Source: Candidatus Iainarchaeum sp. (lineage in GTDB: Archaea > Micrarchaeota > Micrarchaeia > Anstonellales > Bilamarchaeaceae). Taken from it: a stretch of DNA of 9,373 nt. Made by a program: the position numbers and the translations under genes. The DNA is taken from contig JAQTMJ010000016.1 of NCBI GenBank assembly GCA_028714395.1, forward strand, positions 1-9,373. The letters run 5' to 3'. Within the stretch, counting starts at the first letter, position 1, and every line of letters starts with the position of its first letter. Below the pieces are notes generated by a model that had not been told where the DNA came from, did no database searches, and saw only the letters and a program-made list of their open reading frames with translations. Of this stretch, positions 1 to 5,468 are shown in pieces.

Positions 1-2424
1 CCGGCGACAAGCGACCGGCTCAAGGCCGCAGGCTACAAGGACGTGGCCAGCATAGCCTCCGCGACCCCGCACGAGCTTGCCGAAGTAGGGGATTTCGGCG
101 TTGAAGCCGCGAAAAAAGCAATAGAGGCGGCCAAATCCTCCCTGGACATCGGCTTCGAGACCGCGGACGTGGTAATGAAGCGGAGGCAGGACATAGGAAA
201 GATAAAAACCAGCTCAAAGGAGCTTGACGACCTCCTGGGCGGAGGCGTGGAAACCCAGGCGATAACCGAATTTTTCGGCCGGTTCTCAAGCGGAAAATGC
301 ATCGGAAAGCACACTCCGGTGCTATTCTTCAATTCACATGCGCCTCATATAGAGAATATAGAAACGCTATATGAACGCTACAAGACCGAGGAGCGTGAGT
401 GTGAAGGTGGATTCTCAACTGCCCCGGATAAAAATATCTGGGTTATGAGTGTGGATGCGAACGGAAGACCAGCAAAAAGCAAGGTAGTCTCGCTCTACAA
501 GGAAAAAGCCGAAGAAATCCTAGAAGTCCGAACAAACCGCGGTGCAATCGTCGAAATAACAAAAAACCATCCTCTCCTCACTTTGGACAATGGCGGACTG
601 AAATGGATACCAACTGGGTATCTCAGGGAAGGTGACTACATAGCTGTGCCTGCAGGCTTCAAATACGAAACTTCAGATGCCTGCAGCGTGGACGAGGCGT
701 ATTTCCTTGGGGTGTTTGTTGCTGAAGGAAATGCCAATCCACTCAGCATCACAAACTACGATGAGAAAATCGTATCCAAGGTACAATCTTACCTAGAGCA
801 GAAATTCGGCAGAAAAGCGACATACGACAGTAAGAAGAGGATACTCCTCTACGTGGCTGTGAAGAGTGTCCTAAATGGGCTGGAAAACACCGATTCCTAT
901 ACGAAATACATACCTGATCGAATATTGCACGCCGATGAGAAAACTGCGGCTGCATTCCTGGCAGGATATATTGATGGCGACGGCTATGTTTCAAACTGCG
1001 TGGAGATGTGCACAGTATCCCGAAAGCTTGCAAATGGCATAATGTATCTGCTCGCAAGGCTTGGGATAAAAACAACCCTTAGGATGAAGGATGAGAGAAC
1101 CTACAGGATTTTCGTGCCCGGAGTTTCTAACCGGGCCAGACTAAGTTCCATCCTCACCGAATCTACCAAAGATACCGCACCGATGCTCTCCAATGCGCGC
1201 ATGGAAATGCACGGAGTGCCCACAGTGCAATTTGGTGCCTTGATAAAGAGGATACATAAAAAACTTTCTGGAAGCAGAAGAAGGGACAGCAATTATTCCA
1301 AAAAAGGATTCTACCTGCATAATTTTTCATCCCTCTTCCAGAATTATGTCGCTCGAGATCCTAATGTGGAAACCGCGACAGCAAACACATGCTCTGCCGC
1401 TTTAGAGCACTATACTTCCAAAATCAGGAAAATGGTTGAGATAGTGGATGTAATTGCCGATGGAGAGCAGAATGAAGAAGCAGTGCGCACTTGGTTAAGA
1501 GAGCTTCCATTCAGCTCACTTGAGCTTGCAACCAAACTCACGATGAAAAAATCCAGCTTCCAGAACTGGATGAACCGCCGCATCCCACAGGAATCCATCG
1601 CACATCTCACATCTGTGCTAAAGGAGATGATAAACGAGAGGCTTGCGGATGAAGGATTCAAAAAGGATATGAAGACCCTCGAAGCGTTAGCCACGCAGGG
1701 CATGGCTTGGGAAAGAATTGAATCCATAACCCCCAAGAAATATGATGGCTACATCTACGACATGCAAGTGGAGGGCACCCATAACTTCATGGGTGGATTG
1801 AAACCTATCTGGCTGCACAACTCCCAGGTCGCGTTCCAGCTCGCGGTGAACGTGCAAAGGCCGCGGGACCAGGGCGGCCTCGGTGGAAAAGCCATATTCA
1901 TAGACACCGAAAGCACGTTCAGGCCAGAGCGCATAGTCCAGATAGCCGAAGCCCAGGGCATGAACCCCGAGGAAGTGCTCAAGAACATATACACCCAGAG
2001 GGCCGAAAATTCTGACCACCAGATGCTCCTTGCGGAAAGGGCCGAAGCGCTGATAAAAGAGAACAACGTGAAGCTCCTCATAGTGGATTCCCTCACCTCT
2101 CATTTCCGGGCCGATTACATAGGCAGGGGCGCGCTGAGCGACAGGCAGCAGAAGCTCAACAAGCACATCCACCTCCTCCAGCGCCTTGCAGACAACTACA
2201 ACCTCGCGATTTACGTGACCAACCAGGTTATGGACAACCCTGCGATAATGTTCGGCGATCCGACCACGCCCATAGGCGGCCACGTGCTCGCGCACGCCGC
2301 TACTTACCGTGTCTACGTGCGCAAAAGCAAGGAGGACAAGCGCATAGCCCGGCTTGTGGACTCACCTAACCTTCCTGACGGCGAGCGCATATTCAAGGTC
2401 ACGACCGAAGGGCTCAAGGACTAG
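1..2424 (+). CDS. radA: DNA repair and recombination protein RadA, intein-containing, 5' partial
   Basis: RadA is the archaeal RecA/Rad51-family recombinase: it forms ATP-dependent filaments on single-stranded DNA and performs strand exchange. The frame is open from base 1, so the true start lies upstream; the GTG at 43 is an internal Val codon, not a start. In order one sees the end of the helix-hairpin-helix domain ([12 protein letters not shown]), an FxxA oligomerization motif (GFETADVV), the [11 protein letters not shown] segment, and Walker A as GRFSSGK, interrupted by an intein (298-1821) and resumed as [10 protein letters not shown]. Then come [13 protein letters not shown], Walker [32 protein letters not shown] and the C-terminal [12 protein letters not shown]. 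Without the intein 299 host residues are visible, so perhaps 20 to 30 residues are missing from the N terminus. The host fold and all ATPase motifs look intact after splicing. It ends in TAG and is convergent with the gene at 2473. Confidence 0.97.
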   Translation, partial: PATSDRLKAAGYKDVASIASATPHELAEVGDFGVEAAKKAIEAAKSSLDIGFETADVVMKRRQDIGKIKTSSKELDDLLGGGVETQAITEFFGRFSSGKCIGKHTPVLFFNSHAPHIENIETLYERYKTEERECEGGFSTAPDKNIWVMSVDANGRPAKSKVVSLYKEKAEEILEVRTNRGAIVEITKNHPLLTLDNGGLKWIPTGYLREGDYIAVPAGFKYETSDACSVDEAYFLGVFVAEGNANPLSITNYDEKIVSKVQSYLEQKFGRKATYDSKKRILLYVAVKSVLNGLENTDSYTKYIPDRILHADEKTAAAFLAGYIDGDGYVSNCVEMCTVSRKLANGIMYLLARLGIKTTLRMKDERTYRIFVPGVSNRARLSSILTESTKDTAPMLSNARMEMHGVPTVQFGALIKRIHKKLSGSRRRDSNYSKKGFYLHNFSSLFQNYVARDPNVETATANTCSAALEHYTSKIRKMVEIVDVIADGEQNEEAVRTWLRELPFSSLELATKLTMKKSSFQNWMNRRIPQESIAHLTSVLKEMINERLADEGFKKDMKTLEALATQGMAWERIESITPKKYDGYIYDMQVEGTHNFMGGLKPIWLHNSQVAFQLAVNVQRPRDQGGLGGKAIFIDTESTFRPERIVQIAEAQGMNPEEVLKNIYTQRAENSDHQMLLAERAEALIKENNVKLLIVDSLTSHFRADYIGRGALSDRQQKLNKHIHLLQRLADNYNLAIYVTNQVMDNPAIMFGDPTTPIGGHVLAHAATYRVYVRKSKEDKRIARLVDSPNLPDGERIFKVTTEGLKD
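298..1821 (+). mobile_element. RadA intein with LAGLIDADG homing endonuclease (508 residues)
   Basis: This is a protein intron that splices itself out of RadA. It begins with Cys1 (codon 298-300) directly after the Walker A Lys and ends with His507-Asn508, followed by Ser as the +1 nucleophile. Splicing blocks are present: block [12 protein letters not shown], block B with T88xxH91 (EITKNHPLL), block [17 protein letters not shown] near residues 485-500, and block G WLHN. The endonuclease carries two LAGLIDADG motifs, LGVFVAEG at residues 137-144 and LAGYIDGDG at 221-229, each keeping its acidic residue (Glu143, Asp228), so it may still cut. The early segment [13 protein letters not shown] resembles the Pyrococcus horikoshii RadA intein as I remember it, which suggests common descent at one site. 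About 170 residues between the second motif and block F exceed a simple two-motif intein. Hand counts give about 47% G+C in three 60-base lines of the intein against about 58% in three lines of RadA. Confidence 0.95.
1513..1617 (+). other. Helix-turn-helix-like segment in the intein's extra C-terminal region
   Basis: Intein residues about 406-440 read [20 protein letters not shown] followed by [12 protein letters not shown]. The pattern of a short helix with LATKL, a turn, then a helix SSFQNWMN and a basic RRIP wing resembles HTH domains of the type that choose or read DNA sites. It lies after the LAGLIDADG core and before splicing block F. Some large archaeal inteins carry extra DNA-binding domains in this position. 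The assignment rests on sequence pattern only. Confidence 0.5.
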
Positions 2425-2463
2425 CTCTCTTTTTTCTTTGCGCCCGTTTATTTTTGCGGGCGC
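2425..2463. terminator. T-rich tract plus inverted repeat between convergent genes
   Basis: Straight after the radA stop codon the + strand has a pyrimidine tract with six consecutive T (about 2430-2435), typical of archaeal oligo-T termination. It is followed by a perfect 7-bp inverted repeat, GCGCCCG at 2440-2446 and CGGGCGC at 2457-2463, whose loop contains TTTATTTTT. The opposing gene ends at 2473, so the 48-base gap probably ends transcription from both sides. The oligo-T favours the + strand. Confidence 0.6.
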
Positions 2464-2472
2464 CCCTCACTT

Positions 2473-2724
2473 CTACAGACCTAGGAAATCCTTAGGCCCC
2501 TTCCCATTTGGAAATACCTGCTGCCCCGGGCACCGAACCGGCAAATCATTCTCGTTGGCTATGCGCATCATCTCGCCCACGGGTAGCGCACGCCTGCACG
2601 CCAAAAAAGGTATCCTTCCGAACGCGGTTTCCCCGTGTTCTATGAAAAATTCGTGCCTCTGCCTGATTCCACTGATGGTCACCTTCAGTATCACGCTTTT
2701 CTGCCCTAGAACCTCCCTCCCCAT
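2473..2724 (-). CDS. Small hypothetical protein, 83 residues, last gene of the nadK cluster
   Basis: I do not recognise this protein. It starts at ATG 2724, one base after the nadK stop codon (TAG at 2728-2726), and has a good ribosome binding site (GGTGAGG, 2738-2732) seven bases before the start. The spacing and binding site argue that it is real and translated with nadK. The N-terminal half alternates hydrophobic and polar residues (KSVILKVTISG), suggesting beta strands. The middle holds FFIEHGETAFGRIPFLACRR and the C-terminal part PVGEMMRIANENDLPVRCPG, with two Cys, ending in GPKDFLGL. No membrane segment or signal peptide is visible. It could be a small soluble protein of nucleotide or RNA metabolism, but nothing in the sequence proves this. 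Confidence 0.7.
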   Translation of the reverse strand: MGREVLGQKSVILKVTISGIRQRHEFFIEHGETAFGRIPFLACRRALPVGEMMRIANENDLPVRCPGQQVFPNGKGPKDFLGL

Positions 2725-2725
2725 G

Positions 2726-3499
2726 CTACAGCCTCACCGCGGTAATTTTCTTGTTTTTCGAGGGCAGCTCCACGAATTTCACTCTCCTTTCTCCGTTCAC
2801 GGAAACAACATCGCTGCTCCCGAGTTCTATTATGGTCTGCCCATCTATTATCAGATCCGCGTTTCCCTCTTCGCTCGCAATCTTGACTCTGCTCAGCGCA
2901 GGCACCAGCATGGGCCTGAGCGCCCTCATGTACGGGCATATGGGAACCACCTCCATCAGGCCCGGGACCTTGCCTATGATATAACCTCCTGCCGAATAGG
3001 CATAGCCCGTGGCCCCGGTCGGCGTAGCTACAATCACGCCGTCCCCGCCGAACGAATAATTGCTGTTTCCCACTGCAAGCGCCAGCTTCAGGAAATTGTG
3101 CCTCCGCGAGTGCACCACCGCGTCGTTTATTGCCCATCCCTCGTCGCGCTCATTCACTTTCACGTTCAGCGCAACCCGTTCGTCAATTTTGAACCCCTTC
3201 ATCACGAGCGCGAGCATTTCCCCCCAGTTTTCCTGGTTTGCCTGGCACACCTGGCTCTGTTTCCCTCCTATGGCGAATATGGCCCCATGCACGCTCCCTT
3301 TGTTGTGGAATATGGTTCCGTCCCCGCCTATGAGGATGCACACATCCTCGTTTCCAGGCACCAATCTATCCGCACCGAGCAAATCCTCTATCTCCCGCCC
3401 CAGCTTCACCGCCCACTGCTTGAGTGGATTGGCAATGACTTTGAATGTGCAGTTCTTCACGTTCTTCTTGAGTTCGGATGCGAACGTCTGCTCAGGCAT
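2726..3499 (-). CDS. nadK: NAD kinase (ATP-NAD kinase family), 257 residues
   Basis: NAD kinase phosphorylates NAD to NADP in the cytoplasm and is the only route to NADP. Family motifs are clear: GGDGT at residues 58-62, the ND pair at 125-126 (AINDAVVHS, in place of the usual NE), the long signature GDGVIVATPTGATGYAYSAG at about 152-171, and the late strand IIDGQ at 218-221. Length is normal for archaeal members. One part differs: after GGDGT the usual GxNxGxLGF stretch is replaced by GAIFAIGGKQSQVCQANQENW (about residues 72-92), so the NAD contact region is remodelled. ATG 3499 lies inside the end of the upstream gene, an 8-base overlap that suggests translational coupling. The downstream 83-residue gene follows after one base. 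Confidence 0.92.
   Translation of the reverse strand: MPEQTFASELKKNVKNCTFKVIANPLKQWAVKLGREIEDLLGADRLVPGNEDVCILIGGDGTIFHNKGSVHGAIFAIGGKQSQVCQANQENWGEMLALVMKGFKIDERVALNVKVNERDEGWAINDAVVHSRRHNFLKLALAVGNSNYSFGGDGVIVATPTGATGYAYSAGGYIIGKVPGLMEVVPICPYMRALRPMLVPALSRVKIASEEGNADLIIDGQTIIELGSSDVVSVNGERRVKFVELPSKNKKITAVRL
2732..2738 (-). promoter_or_regulatory. Ribosome binding site for the 83-residue protein
   Basis: GGTGAGG on the minus strand, seven bases before ATG 2724 and inside the last codons of nadK. It matches the archaeal GGTGA consensus and fixes the start of the small downstream gene. Confidence 0.65.
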
Positions 3500-4019
3500 G
3501 GCCGCTCACTTTCCTTCTCCTTCTTTTTCCGGCCACCGCCATTATGGGGTGATTTGCGAACAATTTGGTGTAGTTCCTTATGAAAAGCAGGAACGCCTTG
3601 GGCCGCCCTATGAGCATTTTCCCATCCATCTTCTTGACCGGGAAGCCCAGCCTCATGAGCAGCATCTCGTCGATGCCCCCGAAGCGCTCCAGGTAAACAA
3701 CCCCGCCCTCGGTTATTCCGCCCACCGCATCGAACAGCCCTGCCAGATAGTTTGCCGAGTACTCATTTATGTATTTGTACCTCTCAAGCTTCTCATTCTC
3801 TATCTCCTGAAAAAATTTCCGGTATTTCCCGTGGTAAAAATAGACCTTGTTTTCATCAGAAAGCAGCCTGTCCGAGGTGGTGAGGCCCTGCTCCAGCAGC
3901 TTCTGCGCAAAAATCTCCTGGATTTCCTTCCCGCCTTCCACTCCCAGCCCTTCCTTCGTCCTGCGCCTGGTCCACATTCCTATCAGATAGGACAATTCCG
4001 GAGTGAGCTTTATTTTCAT
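3492..4019 (-). CDS. LAGLIDADG-fold protein, catalytic residues lost, 175 residues
   Basis: Two LAGLIDADG-like helices are spaced about 80 residues apart: LSYLIGMWTRRR (motif around residues 12-20) and NYLAGLFDAVGGI (92-100). Each is followed by a region that fits the alpha-beta-beta-alpha-beta-beta-alpha core of this fold, for example LERFGGIDEMLLMRLGFPVKK then LIGRPKAFLLFIRNYTKLF. In active homing endonucleases the eighth position of each motif is Asp or Glu; here it is Arg19 and Val99, so DNA cleavage is unlikely. The C terminus is very basic (KRRRRK). The gene stands alone, not within an intron or intein, and sits in a gene cluster with nadK, overlapping its start by 8 bases. I infer a domesticated, catalytically dead DNA- or RNA-binding protein. 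Fold assignment is good; role is unknown. Confidence 0.75.
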   Translation of the reverse strand: MKIKLTPELSYLIGMWTRRRTKEGLGVEGGKEIQEIFAQKLLEQGLTTSDRLLSDENKVYFYHGKYRKFFQEIENEKLERYKYINEYSANYLAGLFDAVGGITEGGVVYLERFGGIDEMLLMRLGFPVKKMDGKMLIGRPKAFLLFIRNYTKLFANHPIMAVAGKRRRRKVSGHA

Positions 4020-4028
4020 GGAACCGTC

Positions 4029-4478
4029 TCAGTGGGCGAGCTTCTCTTTTTCAATGGGCCTGGCATGGCCCTCGACCTTTCTAGGAAGCGGCATGTTCCT
4101 GTCCATCTGGCCCATAAGCTCCATGGCCAGCAGCTCGTCCAGGCTGAAGATGAATTTCCTGGCCGCGCTCAGCGAGAGCGAATGCCTCCTGAACAGCTCT
4201 TCCAAATCCCTGCTTTCCTGCGCGGAGAAAGGTTCCTTCTCCTCGGCTATGTGCCTGTTCGCCATCTCCAGCAGGTGCGCGAATTTCTTCACATCCTGCT
4301 CGCTTTCGTTTCCGCCGGAAAGCGAGGTCAGTATCGCGCGCGAAAGCACCAGGTTCCTTTTCCTTGCCCTCAAAAGAAGGTGCTCTAGCATCCTGGTGTC
4401 ATTTCTGGGCAGGTGGCCCATCCTGGCCGCATGGAGCACCCTGTTTGAAAAAGCCTTGAAGGAATCCCTCAGTTCCAT
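4029..4478 (-). CDS. Helical hypothetical protein, 149 residues, first gene of the nadK cluster
   Basis: I do not recognise this family. The protein is rich in Leu, Arg, Glu and Ala and looks almost wholly alpha-helical, with amphipathic stretches such as TRMLEHLLLRARKRNLVLSR and KKFAHLLEMANRHIAEE, then AARKFIFSLDELLAMELMGQ, and a charged, Pro-containing tail. There is no signal peptide or membrane segment. I chose ATG 4478 over an upstream TTG at 4505, because the TATA-like TTTAAAAG at 4514-4507 lies about 33 bases before the ATG, and the longer form would begin within the likely promoter. It is followed after nine bases by the LAGLIDADG-like gene and probably leads the four-gene transcript with nadK. 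It could be a nucleic-acid-binding or scaffold protein, but that is a guess. Confidence 0.75.
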   Translation of the reverse strand: MELRDSFKAFSNRVLHAARMGHLPRNDTRMLEHLLLRARKRNLVLSRAILTSLSGGNESEQDVKKFAHLLEMANRHIAEEKEPFSAQESRDLEELFRRHSLSLSAARKFIFSLDELLAMELMGQMDRNMPLPRKVEGHARPIEKEKLAH

Positions 4479-4506
4479 TTTTATCGAATGTAGATGCACT
4501 AGCAAT

Positions 4507-4515
4507 CTTTTAAAC
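4507..4515. promoter_or_regulatory. Shared palindromic TATA-like box between divergent units
   Basis: CTTTTAAAC contains the self-complementary TTTAAA (4509-4514). On the minus strand it reads GTTTAAAAG about 33 bases before ATG 4478, giving an almost leaderless message if transcription starts about 25 bases downstream. On the plus strand it lies about 31 bases before the first tRNA base at 4543, giving a short 5' leader. One AT element may therefore serve both the nadK cluster and the tRNA. Confidence 0.5.
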
Positions 4516-4581
4516 CGTTACCACACAAATGTATTATCAATTGGGCCTGTAGCTCAGCCAGGTTAGAGCGATGGTCTTATA

Positions 4582-4620
4582 TGGCGTCCTCTAATACATG
4601 CGTATAGGACTGTCTGAGTT
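4582..4620 (+). other. tRNA intron 1, canonical 37/38 position, 39 nt
   Basis: The junction folds as a strict bulge-helix-bulge. Exon CTTA (4576-4579) pairs with intron TGAG (4615-4618, one G-U). The bulges are TAT (4580-4582) and TTA (4619-4621), each cut between the second and third base; the outer helix is the anticodon stem. The inner helix uses GGC (4583-4585) with GTC (4612-4614), and the intron then closes by GTCCT (4586-4590) with AGGAC (4606-4610) and ATAC/GTAT around a four-base loop. The cut sites give the standard position after base 37. Confidence 0.88.
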
Positions 4621-4642
4621 AGCCATAGGTCCTGAGTTCAAA

Positions 4643-4801
4643 GCCATATCCAGTTGTCGAAGTGTTCGACAACTGTCTCTCAAAAACCTTCGGTTTTCGA
4701 GATCCCTTTTCTTTTTCCCGTGGTCGGATTTCGGCCACTTCGCTGTAAACGCTCCGCGTTTTCGGTCGAAAAGAAAAAGATAAGCATTTGTGTGGTGGAA
4801 A
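4643..4801 (+). other. tRNA intron 2, T loop 59/60 position, 159 nt, strongly structured
   Basis: The junction is again a strict bulge-helix-bulge. T-loop TTCA (4637-4640) pairs with intron TGGA (4796-4799, one G-U). Bulges are AAG (4641-4643) and AAT (4800-4802), cut between their second and third bases. The outer helix is the T stem, and the inner helix is CCATAT (4644-4649) with GTGTGG (4790-4795, two of six pairs are wobbles). Inside are an 11-bp hairpin (4651-4661/4665-4675, loop GTG), a 10-bp hairpin with one mismatch (4678-4702, loop TTC), and an 8-bp stem (4710-4717/4773-4780). That stem encloses a 7-bp hairpin (4720-4738) and a 6-bp hairpin (4747-4761). No convincing coding frame or box C/D motif is seen. 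Confidence 0.85.
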
Positions 4802-4817
4802 TCTCAGCAGGCCCAAT

Positions 4818-4846
4818 CATTCTCTTCCTTCAGTTTTCGATTTTTT
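4818..4846 (+). terminator. Pyrimidine-rich tract after the tRNA
   Basis: Two bases after the discriminator the + strand becomes T-rich, with TCTCTTCCTT, then TTTT and a run of six T at 4841-4846. This fits archaeal oligo-T termination of the tRNA transcript. It lies mostly within the 3' end of the opposing gene, so the composition could also be chance. Confidence 0.4.
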
Positions 4847-5468
4847 GCTCCGGATTTTGCTTTGCCGCTTGCGCAGCAGCTTTCCTCCCTCTCACTATGT
4901 AAAACCCGTACGCCTGGAGCACAACAGTCGCGATTCCGAGCACAATCATTGCGATTTCCCCGAGATTTACGAAAACCCCTCCTCCTGCGGGTGCAAACAA
5001 TCCGTTCGCCTTGATGATGAAATGCACGAACGAGAGCGCGAACGCCACATAGGCCAGGCGCTGGATGCCTTTCCAGTCCGGGAGATTTTTGACCGCCCAG
5101 TCGCTCGAGGTAAGAGTGAGCACGAGCATGATGAGGAACGCGGCAACCGCAATGAGCCCGTTCGCATCCGCCAGCAGCGCCAGGTTCAGCCCGCTCTGGA
5201 GCCAGAACGAGAATATCGTGTGGGCCAGAACCAAGGCGAAAGAAGCGATTCCCAAAGCCCTTCTGTGCGCCAGCAGAATTCCATAATCCCGCGGTGCGAT
5301 AAGCGCCAGCGGCCCGAGCATGAGCGAAACGCACAGCAGCATGAACCCCGCAAGCCCCACGGTCCTTATGAAAACAACGTACGCAGGAAGCTGGAAAAGG
5401 GAATTGTAAGCCGCCAGTGCAGCAAATCCGCACAGTATGGCCAGGTTAAGGAAGCTGCCTCGCTCCAT
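4830..5468 (-). CDS. Ferric-reductase/YedZ-like membrane cytochrome, 212 residues
   Basis: An integral membrane protein with about six helices (near residues 6-22, 36-58, 71-90, 103-121, 136-154, 168-191), matching the ferric reductase-like transmembrane domain seen in YedZ/MsrQ and cytochrome b-type reductases. Likely haem-b ligands are His68 (AHRRALG), His83 (LVLAHTIFSFW) and His149 (FALSFVHFIIKAN). The HR.LG element and the helix-buried His residues are typical of the family. There is no cytoplasmic FAD/NAD domain: the C terminus is a short, charged, Ala/Lys/Gln-rich tail. It therefore needs a partner for electron input or output. ATG 5468 shares one base with the stop codon of the upstream cytochrome-b5-like lipoprotein, so the two are surely co-translated and probably form one electron-transfer unit. 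Being MsrQ-like does not prove methionine-sulfoxide reduction, as no msrP is visible here. Confidence 0.85.
   Translation of the reverse strand: MERGSFLNLAILCGFAALAAYNSLFQLPAYVVFIRTVGLAGFMLLCVSLMLGPLALIAPRDYGILLAHRRALGIASFALVLAHTIFSFWLQSGLNLALLADANGLIAVAAFLIMLVLTLTSSDWAVKNLPDWKGIQRLAYVAFALSFVHFIIKANGLFAPAGGGVFVNLGEIAMIVLGIATVVLQAYGFYIVRGRKAAAQAAKQNPEQKIEN

Larger units (their letters stand above)
4543..4815 (+). tRNA. tRNA-Ile(UAU) with two introns (exons 4543-4581, 4621-4642, 4802-4815)
   Basis: Joining the three exons gives a 75-base tRNA with a complete cloverleaf. Acceptor GGGCCTG (4543-4549) pairs with CAGGCCC (4808-4814) without mismatch, discriminator A4815. D arm is GCTC/GAGC (4552-4555, 4566-4569) with G18G19 and an A14/G15 pattern. 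Anticodon stem ATGGT/GCCAT (4571-4575, 4622-4626) has one U-G pair; the anticodon loop reads CTTATAA after splicing, anticodon UAU. Variable loop is AGGTC; T stem CTGAG/CTCAG (4632-4636, 4803-4807) is perfect and the T loop becomes TTCAAAT. GGGCC acceptor, GCTCAGCC D arm and A73 fit archaeal isoleucine tRNA. CCA is not encoded. Both introns have bulge-helix-bulge junctions. The UAU anticodon is notable, since most archaea read AUA with an agmatidine-modified CAU tRNA. Confidence 0.92.

Noticed and set aside
43..45. GTG at 43 as the radA start
   Set aside because: The frame stays open to base 1 and the upstream residues [12 protein letters not shown] continue the helix-hairpin-helix domain of RadA, so the gene simply begins outside the window.
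1687..2295. Long open frame (202 residues) on the minus strand opposite RadA
   Set aside because: It lies fully within the conserved RadA coding sequence, has no recognisable motif and reflects the codon bias of the true gene.
2354..3583. Long open frame (409 residues) on the plus strand across the nadK region
   Set aside because: It overlaps the end of radA and the clear NAD kinase on the other strand. Its composition (many Pro, His, Arg, Ser) is typical of an antisense shadow.
3060..4388. Long open frame (442 residues) on the plus strand opposite the LAGLIDADG-like gene
   Set aside because: Low-complexity shadow opposite three plausible minus-strand genes, with no domain or ribosome binding site.
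4479..4505. Nine-residue N-terminal extension (TTG start) of the 149-residue protein
   Set aside because: It would begin within the likely TATA element shared with the tRNA and starts with a rare codon; the ATG at 4478 fits the promoter spacing.
4643..4801. Box C/D or H/ACA guide RNA inside tRNA intron 2
   Set aside because: No RUGAUGA/CUGA pair is present and the only ACA is inside a hairpin arm, so the guide-RNA layout is not supported.
4543..4815. Split or permuted tRNA instead of an intron-containing one
   Set aside because: The three exons occur in normal linear order on one strand within 273 bases, and both joins have bulge-helix-bulge folds, so ordinary cis-splicing is enough.
4598..4902. 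Short open frames inside the tRNA intron
   Set aside because: The sequence is explained by the tRNA exons and by paired hairpins. The frames run through inverted repeats and out into the opposite-strand gene, with no binding site or homology.
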